Program-made: the position numbers and the translations under genes
The notes under the pieces: generated by a model
What the model was told of the DNA's origin: nothing
Database searches by the model: none
The model's input: only the letters and a program-made list of their open reading frames with translations
Origin: Paenibacillus ihuae
GTDB lineage: Bacteria; Bacillota; Bacilli; Paenibacillales; Paenibacillaceae
Direction of reading: 5' to 3'
DNA length: 62,668 nucleotides
Assembly (NCBI RefSeq): GCF_001368795.1
Contig: NZ_LN831204.1
Coordinates: forward strand, 85,988 to 148,655
Part shown: positions 27,186 to 36,615 of the stretch, in pieces
Layout: each line of letters opens with the position of its first letter
How positions within the stretch are numbered: position 1 is the stretch's first letter

Positions 27186-27944
27186 GTGACGGATAGTAAA
27201 TTCATCGTTCAGTTGAAAAACGGCCTTCTGCACGTCCAATGCAAGGTGGACAGCGTACCGCTTGCGGATGCCCTTAAGGCGGGCTTCGTGTCCGCGGAGA
27301 AGAAAGCCCAGGAAAGTGAGTACAGACTGAAATATACTCTCACCAAAAAAATGCGGCAGGCGATACGCGAAGCCGTAAGTTCCGGGAAGACGCACTTTAC
27401 GATTGAACAAGCTCCGGTGATCCTCGCGGTTCAGGCAGATCGGCTTACCTTTGTGTTCAAAGGGGAGATAAATTTCGGCAAGCTCCGAAAAACCGATGGC
27501 GTCTACGAGCTGAAGGCGAGCGGCGCGCCGCAGCTGGAGCTGTTTCTGCGGTTTTCGGAAGCTTTCTACCGGAATGAGCTGGCCCCGGCCAAGAAACCCC
27601 GTCCGGCGGCTGGGCCCAAGCAAGCAGAGCGGCCTGCTGCGAAGTCCCAGGGAACCGCACGCAAGCCGAAGCCGACCAAGAAGAGCCGGAGACAGTCCTC
27701 ACCCGTTTCTTATTGGGCTGCGGACGGCTCCCGGGTCGAAACCGTGGGTGCGGCATCAATGGCGCCGCCCAAAGCGCCGCCGGTGTATCGAACCTATAGC
27801 GAGCTGCGTAATTGCCGAAACTGCCAAAATCTTAACGCCAACAATTATTGTACGGTTCAAAAGGACAAAGTAAACGAGGATGACGTCTGTTCCCGCTTTT
27901 ACCGGATGTCTATCGTGCTGGGCGGGGCAGTTAATCCAAGGTAG
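27186..27944 (+). CDS. hypothetical protein with a C-terminal Cys cluster
   Basis: GTG 27186 (or 27177) after AACAGGGG. About 250 residues. Residues 1-125 are alpha/beta; about 130-180 is a Lys/Arg/Pro/Ala-rich disordered linker ('PAKKPRPAAGPKQAERPAAKS'), probably nucleic-acid binding. The C-terminus holds 'NCRNCQNLNANNYCTVQKDKV' and a further 'VCSRF', a likely zinc site. GC content is clearly higher than in the restriction genes, so the segment has another origin. Family not recognised by name. Confidence 0.65.
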   Translation: MTDSKFIVQLKNGLLHVQCKVDSVPLADALKAGFVSAEKKAQESEYRLKYTLTKKMRQAIREAVSSGKTHFTIEQAPVILAVQADRLTFVFKGEINFGKLRKTDGVYELKASGAPQLELFLRFSEAFYRNELAPAKKPRPAAGPKQAERPAAKSQGTARKPKPTKKSRRQSSPVSYWAADGSRVETVGAASMAPPKAPPVYRTYSELRNCRNCQNLNANNYCTVQKDKVNEDDVCSRFYRMSIVLGGAVNPR

Positions 27945-28258
27945 GCATGAGAATATGGGATAGCCTGTACGGCCGTAGGAATGGTTCCTTGTGCCGCTGC
28001 GTGTTATTGACGAAGCGGTGAGCTGTATTCGAGATGGTTCAATTACTAATTTGGTTTATGACCCGAGGACGGCTAGTTTGACCGGCCTTGCTCAGTAGAG
28101 ATGAAATGCTGTTTAGATGAAAACCTTGATTTTACACACTTTCCTGAATTGTCATAAACAATGTTACAGACTGCAACCCTATGGGCGGCATGATGTAATT
28201 CAAACTGCCCTTTAATATCTAGGATTTAATGAATTAAGTTGCCATCATAAGGTCGAAT
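27945..28258. other. gap with a short gene-end-like fragment
   Basis: A GTG-started frame at about 27989-28096 reads 'PLRVIDEAVSCIRDGSITNLVYDPRTASLTGLAQ' and stops. It looks protein-like but is only 35 residues, so perhaps a relic. The rest shows nothing. Confidence 0.25.
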
Positions 28259-28301
28259 AAAGAAGCTACTTATCAATCCCAGGCTGATGAGAAGCTTCTT
28301 T
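28259..28301 (+). terminator. long hairpin terminator
   Basis: AAAGAAGCT/AGCTTCTTT (28259-28267 and 28293-28301) with an inner 7-bp stem CTTATCA/TGATGAG. Few T follow, so efficiency is uncertain. Confidence 0.55.
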
Positions 28302-28518
28302 GATTTAGTTAATAAACTAATCATAAACATATAATGATTTCTACCTCAGATTTGTTCAACTGTAGGATTATTATGACGAAAGACTGGCTTTAATTTTAGT
28401 TAAAGAAAAGTTATATCAGCTTAAATGTTCCATTGCTCGATAATATGCTTGGTGTGTATTTACCCTATTGTTTTATCAAAACCAATACTATCATAGAGCA
28501 CACCACATTTTGGAGGGA

Positions 28519-28785
28519 ATGAACTATCTGTCGAATACTGAAATAAATAAATTGATACAGAGCTCTCCGGTCAAGTTCTTGTCAAACCTAAGTATTTGGA
28601 ACTTTAGGAAATACGGTAGAGGTGAAATAAAAATCGGGTTACACATAAACACAATCTGAGTTTGAAGATGAATCCATACCGGGATTAAACCTAATTGTTG
28701 GCGAAAATAAAGCCGGAATAAAGCAATTATCGATGCAATCAAGTTAGTTTGGACTACACAGAGTAATGACATTTTTTAAAGTTAA
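28519..28785 (+). pseudogene. OLD-family ATPase/nuclease N-terminal relic
   Basis: The first frame reads 'LSNLSIWNFRKYGRGEIKIGL', then a shift gives 'FEDESIPGLNLIVGENKAGIK', and another shift gives 'IIDAIKLVWTTQSND'. This is the N-terminus of OLD/RecF-type ABC ATPases, including a decayed Walker A (GENKAGIK where GENxxGKT is expected). The rest is deleted. OLD nucleases are defence genes, so this is a dead member of the island. Confidence 0.6.
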
Positions 28786-28831
28786 GCACGATGATTTTCA
28801 GTAAGAAACGAATATGTAGGAGGATACTATC

Positions 28832-30673
28832 ATGGATGTTACGCCTGATAAGCAAAATATAGATAAGGTTTTCTCTAGTACAACATACTATATTGATTTT
28901 TACCAACGTCAGTACAAATGGACAGACGAAGCAGTTCGTAGATTGTTAGATGATATCTTCTACAAATTTAACATTGAATATCAGCGCTATAAAGACAGTG
29001 ATATCGAATTAGATAAACTGGTAGAACGGTATTCCTGGTACTATTTAAATACTTATGTAACTAATAATATTGAAGGTAAAATTTATGTGGTTGACGGCCA
29101 GCAACGACTAACAACGTTAACCCTAATCTTGATCAAGCTGATGCATACCGCAAAAGACGCTAATTCGGAATTAACTGACTGGCTGGCGAACAAAATTGCA
29201 GGTCAATCCGGGTTTAAGAAAGAGTTTTGGATGAATCATGAACAACATAAAGTATCAATGTCAGGACTCTTAGCTGGAAAAAAGCCGGAGGATATCGATA
29301 CTTCCTCGGGAATTACAGCTTTCAATATGGTTAATAACTATAGAGTCATATCGACAATACTGGACAAAGAGTTATTAGATAAGCAAAAGTTGGAGAGCTT
29401 TATCTTCTACTTCCTTAAAAGGTTGGTACTTATTAATTTAAATGTCGAACAAACCGATGTTCCCATGGTATTTGAGGTTATCAATGATCGTGGAGTAAAA
29501 CTCAAACCTTACGAGATCTTAAAAGGGAAACTGCTAGGACAGATTGATAAGGACGAGCTGGATCAGTTGGGATTAAATGAAATCTGGGATACGCAAGTGA
29601 ACAATATCAATCAGTATAATGATGATGAGATTGATGAGTTTTTTATATATTTCTTGCGATCAAAGTTCGCAAAAACGGTTGGTGATACTCGTAAATTTGA
29701 TCGCAATTATCATCGGGCAATATTTCTCCCTGAAGTTGATAGGGAATTAAAATTGCAGCATAGCCCGAAAGATGTAAAACGGTTTTTGCTAAATGAGTTT
29801 AGGTATTATTCAGAGCTATATTGTAAAATCCTTAGTTATTACGATAAACCTCAAGATGATTACTTGAGTGTTTATTATAATGGATTAACTGAGATGGATA
29901 GCCAATTTCAGTTAATATTGTCTGCCTGTGTCTTAAACGACTCTCAGGAACAGGAAAAAATCAAATTGATAGCGCGTGAAGTAGATCGTTTATTTTCGCT
30001 ATTACAATTGCAGAAGAGCTATGATAGCAATGACTTCAATGAGGCGACATATTTGATATCCGCTGAGATTAGAGGACAGGACATTGCAATCATTAAGTCG
30101 GTATTTGATAAATATCTGTTAAGAATGTTATCCGATGCAAGAGGCGTAACTACAATGCAGCCAATTTCATACAGCTATTTTAAAGACACGGGTATCGAGC
30201 TCAATAAGCGCTTTAAAAGATACTTTTTTGCCCGGATCGAACAGTTTATTGCTGATCAGACTAAAATGAATATGAAACATTCTTTTTATGATCTGGTAGC
30301 AAATACAGGTTCAGTGAACGGCTTTCATATTGAACATATACTCGCTAACAATACAGAGAATTTAAACGCATTTGGAGATGATGTAGAGCGCTTTGAGAGT
30401 GAGAGAAATAGATTAGGTGGACTTCTGTTATTAAAAGGAAAAGATAATATCTCCAGCAGCAATGAGCTTTACTTAAACAAGCTAAAAACGTATGCCAACA
30501 CACTATACTGGAACGAAACGCTTCGTCAGGATAACTATAAAACAAAAATCGATTTTTTAAATATGATGAAATCGTTCAATCTTAAGTTTAGACCCATGGA
30601 TCAATATGGTCCTGATGAACTTGAAGAGAGACATATGCTATTGTATAACTTGATTTGTATTATTTGGGCATAA
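28832..30673 (+). CDS. DUF262/DUF1524-type (GmrSD-like) HNH nuclease
   Basis: 613 residues; TAGGAGGA precedes the ATG. N-terminal DUF262 signatures are 'YQRQYKWTDE' (about 25-34) and 'VVDGQQRLTTLTLILIKL' (DGQQR near 87-91), a ParB-like nucleotide-binding fold. The C-terminal part has 'FHIEHILANN' near 498 and 'NRLGGLLLL', matching the DUF1524 HNH endonuclease (HxEHI and NxLGNL variants). This fused GmrS+GmrD architecture is typical of type IV-like systems that cut modified phage DNA. It is followed after 18 bases by the ankyrin/MORN gene, so they are probably co-expressed. Confidence 0.85.
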   Translation: MDVTPDKQNIDKVFSSTTYYIDFYQRQYKWTDEAVRRLLDDIFYKFNIEYQRYKDSDIELDKLVERYSWYYLNTYVTNNIEGKIYVVDGQQRLTTLTLILIKLMHTAKDANSELTDWLANKIAGQSGFKKEFWMNHEQHKVSMSGLLAGKKPEDIDTSSGITAFNMVNNYRVISTILDKELLDKQKLESFIFYFLKRLVLINLNVEQTDVPMVFEVINDRGVKLKPYEILKGKLLGQIDKDELDQLGLNEIWDTQVNNINQYNDDEIDEFFIYFLRSKFAKTVGDTRKFDRNYHRAIFLPEVDRELKLQHSPKDVKRFLLNEFRYYSELYCKILSYYDKPQDDYLSVYYNGLTEMDSQFQLILSACVLNDSQEQEKIKLIAREVDRLFSLLQLQKSYDSNDFNEATYLISAEIRGQDIAIIKSVFDKYLLRMLSDARGVTTMQPISYSYFKDTGIELNKRFKRYFFARIEQFIADQTKMNMKHSFYDLVANTGSVNGFHIEHILANNTENLNAFGDDVERFESERNRLGGLLLLKGKDNISSSNELYLNKLKTYANTLYWNETLRQDNYKTKIDFLNMMKSFNLKFRPMDQYGPDELEERHMLLYNLICIIWA

Positions 30674-30691
30674 GGAAGAGGGGTTCTAGGA

Positions 30692-32059
30692 TTGGGATCG
30701 TATCAATTAAGAGCAAAGTATAAGAAAGCAAATAACAACATCAATTCAGTTTTCTTAGAGGCAACAAAACGCGGAGAACTCCACCTACTCAAAGAACTTG
30801 AAGCCATACAACGTCATAGTCAATATTTTTTTGACTACAAGGATCGAAAAACAACAGAACTTGGCATGTATTTAGCTGCGACGAGTGGGCATATACAGGT
30901 TGTCAGATATTTGAGTGAGCAACATCATGTAAATGTATCTGTGAGACTGGGGAAAAAGCACATTCTTGAAGCTATAATTGAAGCAATCAATAATAATAAA
31001 AATAGGGATAAATATTATAGAGATACGTTAGATTACTTACTCAGCAAGTGTTCTGCCTACGATCTCGACTATGGTACAGTTTTAAACAAAATTATATCGT
31101 TGGATGATGTTCGCTTGATTCAATCAACGATCAAAACTGGGGTCAATATTAATTGTTGTCTAGCAAGGGCCGTTTCCGATGGAAAAAGGTTGATTGCAGA
31201 GTTTTTAATTAATCAACCAATAGATCTAAATTATTCACTATATACAGGTGTCCAAAAGAACCTAAAAGAATTAATCATTGATCGGATGCCTGATTTATTA
31301 ATAAAAGAAAATAAGCATATTAATCAAATGGTTGCTCAAAAAGAGATATTAAACACAGGAAGTCTTGAATCAATTCGGAAGGCAGTAGATGTATTTGACT
31401 CATCGGTAATACAGCAAACTCTCGAAGAAGCAATCAGTGGTAACAAATACCATTTAGTACAAGAACTTTTTTACTCTTCAAAGGGTAAAAATTGTAATCC
31501 CGGTTTATTATCAAGGGCTGCTGAATATTTAAATCAGTTTGTGACTTATTGTAACCAGTGTGTCACTTTTAGTAAGATTATTTCAAATAAAACGGTATGT
31601 TCCATTTGTCATGGAAATTTACACTACTATACATGTCATGGAACATTCAATGGTATTTATCCAAATGGAAAGGTTGAAATAGTAAGCACAGATGGAGGAA
31701 GTCTATATAAAGGAGAAATGAAAAATGGTAAAAGGTATGGCTTTGGTATACTTTACTCTAGAACATGGACTCAAGGGAAAATTAACGAAAAGGTCATCTA
31801 CGAGGGAAACTGGTTAGACGGTAGTTACCACGGGTACGGGAAAACTGAAAATTATGAAGGGTATTTCAACAGAGGGGTACATGATGGCGCAGGTCGTAGA
31901 GTATGGGATTGGGTAGATGATGATTCCATCCCCAATAAGATGTTTAAGGTCATTGAAACAGGTACCTTTAAAGAGGGAGTGTTTATCGCTGGAGTAAGCG
32001 AGAGATACCGATATTTAAATAGAGAGTATATACTAGAGTCCACAACAAAGTACAACTAG
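30692..32059 (+). CDS. ankyrin / zinc-ribbon / MORN repeat protein
   Basis: 455 residues; TTG start after AAGAGGGG. Residues about 20-260 are ankyrin-like repeats ('ELGMYLAATSGHIQVVRYLSEQHHVNVS', 'LARAVSDGKRLIAEFLINQ'). Residues about 286-312 hold 'CNQC', 'CSIC' and a later Cys/His, a probable zinc site. The C-terminus has MORN-like units ('YKGEMKNGKRYGFGILY', 'YEGNWLDGSYHGYGKT', 'YEGYFNRGVHDGAGRRVW'). MORN repeats contact lipids or proteins; ankyrins mediate protein binding. This order in a bacterial protein is unusual. Operon with the DUF262 gene suggests a partner, sensor or regulator of the nuclease (inference). Confidence 0.75.
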   Translation: MGSYQLRAKYKKANNNINSVFLEATKRGELHLLKELEAIQRHSQYFFDYKDRKTTELGMYLAATSGHIQVVRYLSEQHHVNVSVRLGKKHILEAIIEAINNNKNRDKYYRDTLDYLLSKCSAYDLDYGTVLNKIISLDDVRLIQSTIKTGVNINCCLARAVSDGKRLIAEFLINQPIDLNYSLYTGVQKNLKELIIDRMPDLLIKENKHINQMVAQKEILNTGSLESIRKAVDVFDSSVIQQTLEEAISGNKYHLVQELFYSSKGKNCNPGLLSRAAEYLNQFVTYCNQCVTFSKIISNKTVCSICHGNLHYYTCHGTFNGIYPNGKVEIVSTDGGSLYKGEMKNGKRYGFGILYSRTWTQGKINEKVIYEGNWLDGSYHGYGKTENYEGYFNRGVHDGAGRRVWDWVDDDSIPNKMFKVIETGTFKEGVFIAGVSERYRYLNREYILESTTKYN

Positions 32060-32134
32060 TATTTTGTCCAATAGCTATAATTCTGATCAAGGAGAGCAAC
32101 CAAACTTATAAACTCTTTAGTACACAGCATATTA

Positions 32135-32305
32135 GATTTTTTAGTAAATTGGTATTAAAATGATACTTGCCGTAAAACTGCCGTAAAAATAAGTAAGTTA
32201 ATGAAAAAGAATACTGAGGTAACTGACTGCAAGAACTCTGATTCTATGCGAGATTAAGTAATTATAACAGATACCGTAGTAACGGGATTGCTTCCCTCAT
32301 ACAAA
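32135..32305 (+). repeat. direct repeat copy A, about 170 bp
   Basis: Highly similar to copy B at 32505-32668: shared GCCGTAAAA, AATGAAAAAGAATACT, GCGAGATTAAGTAATTATAA and AACGGGATTGCTTCC blocks in the same order, with scattered differences. No gene is seen within. Confidence 0.75.
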
Positions 32306-32504
32306 ACATATGATTAGGATAATTACATGACCACATTTTGACCACGAACACTGCAAACGCATCATTTTATCTTGGAAATATAGGACGGATTTTTAAAGGG
32401 ATTCGGATAGAAAACCTTGATAAGACCTAAAATAACAATAAAACTCACCTGCAATCATAGTCAGCATGATGTAATAAAGCCGCCAACAACTATTTTTTAA
32501 TCTT

Positions 32505-32668
32505 CTCAAGTACATTCAGATTAAAATGGTATCTGCCGTAAAAATTCGTGATAAAGTATAATAATGAAAAAGAATACTAAGATAACCGACTGCAAGAACC
32601 TTGATTCAATGCGAGATTAAGTAATTATAACAGATGCCTTAGTAACGGGATTGCTTCCTGCATACGGT
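32505..32668 (+). repeat. direct repeat copy B, about 165 bp
   Basis: Second copy about 365 bases after copy A. An integrase-gene fragment lies 230 bases further, so the pair may be att-region duplicates left by insertion and decay of integrative elements (inference). Confidence 0.75.
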
Positions 32669-32894
32669 CCATGTGGAGTCGGTTTGTTCCTTGGTATATA
32701 AGGTGTAGACCCCAAATAAACTCGTGCTATTCGTAATAATCTCGTGCTAAAAATCGAATAAAGACGTGATAACAAAGGAATCGGGATGGAAATGCCCTAT
32801 CAATTTATGTCTCTGACCATCCCCCAAATGTTACGATCAAGCCGATTGATCTTCAGGCACTCTCCTGATTTTCTCTCGGCTTTTCTTTTCCTCA

Positions 32895-33015
32895 GGCTAT
32901 CCCATCGATATCCCACTCCGGAATTTCCTCTTTAATCTTCTTCACTGATCGCATTCCAGGCAATGTTCTTCTTGATATCCTCTTCTTCGATACACCAGGG
33001 AAAAAATGATCTGAT
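32895..33015 (-). pseudogene. tyrosine recombinase gene fragment
   Basis: The 120-base stretch is nearly identical to part of the integrase gene at about 35785-35895 (same strand), with small indels that break the frame. It is a second, decayed integrase copy, 2.3 kb from the intact gene. Confidence 0.75.
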
Positions 33016-33163
33016 TGCGGGGAAAATAAATTATATAACTTGAATCTTAAAGGAAATAAATAACTTTCACTTAAATATAGCTATGTTAAAATAAGAAGAT
33101 TATGGATGAAAAGAATCTATTATTATTGGTAATCATCGCTTTAACACATTAGGAGGAGTGCTC

Positions 33164-34687
33164 ATGAAACATTGGTTACACAATAGACGCAGCAGGGCGA
33201 CGTTGCGTAAGACATTACTTCAAACGGTTGTCGCGCTCGTCCTTCTCATTGGTTCGTTCATTCCGGTGCCGCAATCAATTTGGGCAGCACCAAAGTTGAA
33301 TAATATCACGTTGGAGAAGCAACCTTGGGAAATGGCAGTGAATCCGGTCACGAACAAAATCTATGTTGTTAATAATAATGATGAAAGCGTGACGGTTATT
33401 GACGGTGCGAGTAACAAAACGATGGAGGTTGCGGTAGGAAGTCTTCCCCACTCTATTGCGGTGAACTCGATCACCAATAAAATCTATGTAACCAACAATT
33501 GGAGCAACAGTGTGACAGTCATTGACGGTGCGAACAACGAGACGACGACAGTAGCGGTGGGCGAGAGTCCTAGTACACTTGCGGTAAACCCGGTTACTAA
33601 CAAAATCTATGTCGTCAATCAGGGCAAAAGAATCTCTGATGAGCACTACGACCCTGTCTACAAAAAGGGTACCAATAACATAACGGTCATTGATGGTGTG
33701 AGCAACAAGACGACGACAATAGCGACGGGACACCGTCCTACATACGTTGTGGTGAATCCAGTCACGAATAAAATCTATGTCTCCAATAATGACATGGTCT
33801 TTTACAAGGGTAACCTCGAAAAGGGGAGCGACAAAAGTTGCGTAACAGTAATTGATGGTTCAAGTAATAAGATATCAAACGTAGCACTGGGAGGGAGTCC
33901 CGGGCCCCTTACGTTGAATCCGGTCACCAACAAAATCTATGTCTCCATACCCGACAAGCAGACTGTGACAGTCATTGATGGCGCGAGTAACAAGACAACG
34001 AAGGTGAACGTGGGATCATACATTTGGGATATTGCGGTGAATCCGGTCACCAACAAAATCTATACTGCGAACAATTCCAATGCGACAGTCATTGACGGTG
34101 CGAGTAACAAGACAACAACAGTAGCAGCTGGAATTAGGCATAATAACGTTACGGTGAATCCGGTTACCAACAAAATTTATTTTGCCAATCAAAATCGTTT
34201 TGGAAGTTCCTACCGTAATATTAACGACATAAGTGTCATTGAGGGTGCGAGTAACAAAACAACGGAGGTGGCGGTTGGAAATCTTCCTATTGCCATTGCT
34301 GTGAATCCGACTACAAATAAAATCTATACATCCATTCCCAACGACAAAACCGTGACCGTCATTGACGATGGAGGACGCAAAGCGAACCCATTGCAAGTGG
34401 CCATAGCGCCAAAGTCCAGCGCAAATGGAAAAGGCCAGACATTCTCGTTCCGTGTCACCAATACATATTCTTCGGCTGCGTCGCTTGTGCAAGGTGTATA
34501 TTACCAGATCGATAGCACTGAAGGGTTGTGGAAGCCCGCAAGTCGAGCCGGCAAGGATTGGACCTCTACTGTCGCATCATCGACGAGCGGTGAGCATACG
34601 ATCTATGCTTGGGCGCTGGATGGGCAAGAGAATGGGGTTCCGGCAGGTGTGGTCGCTGCCTATACGTTCACCGTTGCAGACTTATAA
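33164..34687 (+). CDS. secreted YVTN-type beta-propeller protein
   Basis: ATG 33164 after AGGAGGAG. A signal peptide with twin Arg/Lys start and hydrophobic core ('LLQTVVALVLLIGSFIPV') ends near AAP. Then eight repeats of about 40-55 residues follow the consensus 'AVNPVTNKIYVxNxxxxxVTVIDGASNKTTxVAVG' (YVTN family), forming a seven- or eight-bladed propeller. The C-terminal 90 residues form a beta-sandwich-like domain with 'SGEHTIYAWALDGQENG'. Exported or surface protein; ligand unknown. Inserts of 10-15 residues occur in repeats 3, 4 and 7. Confidence 0.85.
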   Translation: MKHWLHNRRSRATLRKTLLQTVVALVLLIGSFIPVPQSIWAAPKLNNITLEKQPWEMAVNPVTNKIYVVNNNDESVTVIDGASNKTMEVAVGSLPHSIAVNSITNKIYVTNNWSNSVTVIDGANNETTTVAVGESPSTLAVNPVTNKIYVVNQGKRISDEHYDPVYKKGTNNITVIDGVSNKTTTIATGHRPTYVVVNPVTNKIYVSNNDMVFYKGNLEKGSDKSCVTVIDGSSNKISNVALGGSPGPLTLNPVTNKIYVSIPDKQTVTVIDGASNKTTKVNVGSYIWDIAVNPVTNKIYTANNSNATVIDGASNKTTTVAAGIRHNNVTVNPVTNKIYFANQNRFGSSYRNINDISVIEGASNKTTEVAVGNLPIAIAVNPTTNKIYTSIPNDKTVTVIDDGGRKANPLQVAIAPKSSANGKGQTFSFRVTNTYSSAASLVQGVYYQIDSTEGLWKPASRAGKDWTSTVASSTSGEHTIYAWALDGQENGVPAGVVAAYTFTVADL

Positions 34688-34734
34688 ACCTGCCAACGTC
34701 ACCAGCGATGGTGTGAAGTAGTCTTTTCCGCTCA

Positions 34735-34985
34735 ATCGGTAGTTCTCTCTTGCAAGGGTACACGTTGGTTCCAAAAGAAACGGTTTTTGAAAAACCGAGA
34801 GCCACGATTGGGTGGGATCAAGCGTCCCAAACGGTAACAGCAACCAAAGGTACCACGAAGATCGTCAATCCTCCGTCACATTAAAAGGTAAATCGGTAAC
34901 ACTAGCAACGCTAGCCGTACTAATCAGCGGTAACACAATGGTTCCCCGCCTTTCGTAGATAAACCCATCGGAGCGCAAGTAGGTG
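34735..34985 (+). pseudogene. copper-amine-oxidase-type stalk domain relic
   Basis: Across frames the stretch reads 'GYTLVPKETVFEKPRATIGWDQASQTVTATKGTTKIV', then 'SVTLKGKSVTLATLAVLISGNTMVP'. This is a decayed stalk domain ('copper amine oxidase N-terminal domain'), abundant in Paenibacillus secreted proteins. Several frameshifts; no start. Confidence 0.6.
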
Positions 34986-35070
34986 GGTGAACGCAACGTC
35001 CACAGCAGTCATTAAGAGGTGAGTATGTCTTCCCTGATGGATGGCCAAAATTTAATTCAAAATGACGACC

Positions 35071-35097
35071 CAGGCTGCGTAAACAGCCTGTTTTTTT
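35071..35097 (+). terminator. intrinsic terminator
   Basis: CAGGCTG (35071-35077) and CAGCCTG (35084-35090) pair over a six-base loop, then seven T. Probably ends transcripts from the propeller gene. Confidence 0.8.
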
Positions 35098-35211
35098 GAG
35101 GATAGGCGTCGGCTACTGCACAATTGTAAGCTTGCCTATTACCGGTATAACTAAGCCGGAGTTCGTATATCGTATACTTAATCTAAAGTTTCTTTGAATT
35201 TATCCATCTCT

Positions 35212-36342
35212 CTAAATATCTATATCAACAAAGTCGCTCACGTCTCGCTCCTTCTTCATCTGTCGGCTTAGGTAATTGTCTTTCGTTATCTTAGTCGATG
35301 AATGATCCAGTGTTTCAGAGATCCAATCCAGGGGAGCCCCATTTGCGTAGGCAGCCTGTACGAAGAAATGGCGCAAGAAATGAGGTGTGGCTCGGTCTCC
35401 GTGTACAGTAGTCAGCCCGGCTGCTTGCATATACTTCGAGAGCGAAGTGGATAGGCTCGACAAGTTATGTCTCCTACCCAACCGGTTCGGATAAAATGGG
35501 GTTTTGTCCTCTCTATTTAATTCCGTACTAAGGCCGACTCTTCTTCGGTACTCAATCAGTACAGCTAAGACATAATCTTTTATGTGGACATGTCTAATCT
35601 TGTCCCGCTTCGTTCGAGTAATGAGATAATGCCTCTCCCGTCGGCGATCATAATATAGATCCCCCCAAGCCGGCTGAATCAACTCGTTTAGGCGCATTCC
35701 GCTATTCCCGAGAAGTAGCAAAAGAGACTGCACCTTTGGATTATTTTTATAAAATTCAACGGCCAGCTTCAGGTCTACCTCATCAATATCCCGCTCAGGA
35801 ATTTCCTCCTTAATCTTCTTCACTGACCGCATTCCACGGGCAATATTCTTCTTGATATACCCTTCATCGATACACCAGGAAAGAAATGAACGTATAATGA
35901 TGACCTTCTTAGACAAAGTGGTGGATTTCTTTCCATTCTGCTCCATCTTCGCCTGAAATGTCTCCATATCAAATCGCGACAACTCCCGCATATCGCTCTT
36001 CCCGGATTCCGCTACATCCTGCAGAAAATCGAGCAAAATCCTCGCATAATCCTTCTTCGTTTTATCTTTTCTTATTTTGTCCTTGTTATGAATGTACAGA
36101 TACACCATTCCCAAGTTAGAGACCTGGGAGTAATCATAATTACCTGCTTCATCCTCGCTCATAGTTACACGTTCGCGAAGGCTATAATAGTAATTTTCGT
36201 TTATCAAAGCATAAAGCAGTTCGTTATGATGAGTATCCTTTAAGATAAGTTTATTATCAAACATCATTGTTCCTTCTAATGATTCTAACTCACTCAAATA
36301 CGCTCGCCACCTTATCTGGTATTCATAATTATATTCTAGCAA
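35212..36342 (-). CDS. tyrosine recombinase / integrase
   Basis: 376 residues. N-terminal SAM-like core-binding domain (about 90-180, 'YARILLDFLQDVAESGKSDMRELSRFDMETFQAKM'). The catalytic domain has 'GNSGMRLNELIQPAWGDL' (first Arg near 215), 'ATPHFLRHFFVQAAYANG' (HxxR near 325), 'HSS' and the Tyr nucleophile in 'DNYLSRQ' near 352. An extended N-terminus ('YNYEYQIRWRAYLSEL') is atypical. It probably integrates the element that follows. The divergent gene at 36616 encodes a DNA-binding protein, the usual integrase/regulator layout. Confidence 0.9.
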   Translation of the reverse strand: MLEYNYEYQIRWRAYLSELESLEGTMMFDNKLILKDTHHNELLYALINENYYYSLRERVTMSEDEAGNYDYSQVSNLGMVYLYIHNKDKIRKDKTKKDYARILLDFLQDVAESGKSDMRELSRFDMETFQAKMEQNGKKSTTLSKKVIIIRSFLSWCIDEGYIKKNIARGMRSVKKIKEEIPERDIDEVDLKLAVEFYKNNPKVQSLLLLLGNSGMRLNELIQPAWGDLYYDRRRERHYLITRTKRDKIRHVHIKDYVLAVLIEYRRRVGLSTELNREDKTPFYPNRLGRRHNLSSLSTSLSKYMQAAGLTTVHGDRATPHFLRHFFVQAAYANGAPLDWISETLDHSSTKITKDNYLSRQMKKERDVSDFVDIDI

Positions 36343-36615
36343 ATATAAACTTCAATGGTTATATAAAGATTGAAAAAGTGAAATTAAACGATCAATACAA
36401 AATAACTGTACATTCTTTTGCTTTGAACATAATTATCTAAAACAGTATAAACACAAAACTGTAATTAATATTTTATAATCAGTTATATATAACATATTTA
36501 AGAACGTATAAAATGACAATTACTTTAGTCTGCATTGATACTTTGTGATAAAATTTAATAAAGCATCTACTAATTAGTTTGTTTTACATACGAACATAAA
36601 GGGAGAGTTGTATTC
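36343..36615. promoter_or_regulatory. AT-rich divergent intergenic region
   Basis: About 270 very AT-rich bases between the divergent integrase and helix-turn-helix genes. It must hold both promoters; TAAAAT at about 36550 is a plausible -10 box for the rightward gene, but the -35 is poor. No clear palindromic operator seen. Confidence 0.35.

Noticed and set aside
36343..36615. attP site of the integrase
   Set aside because: No core repeat matching another position in the window could be identified by eye.
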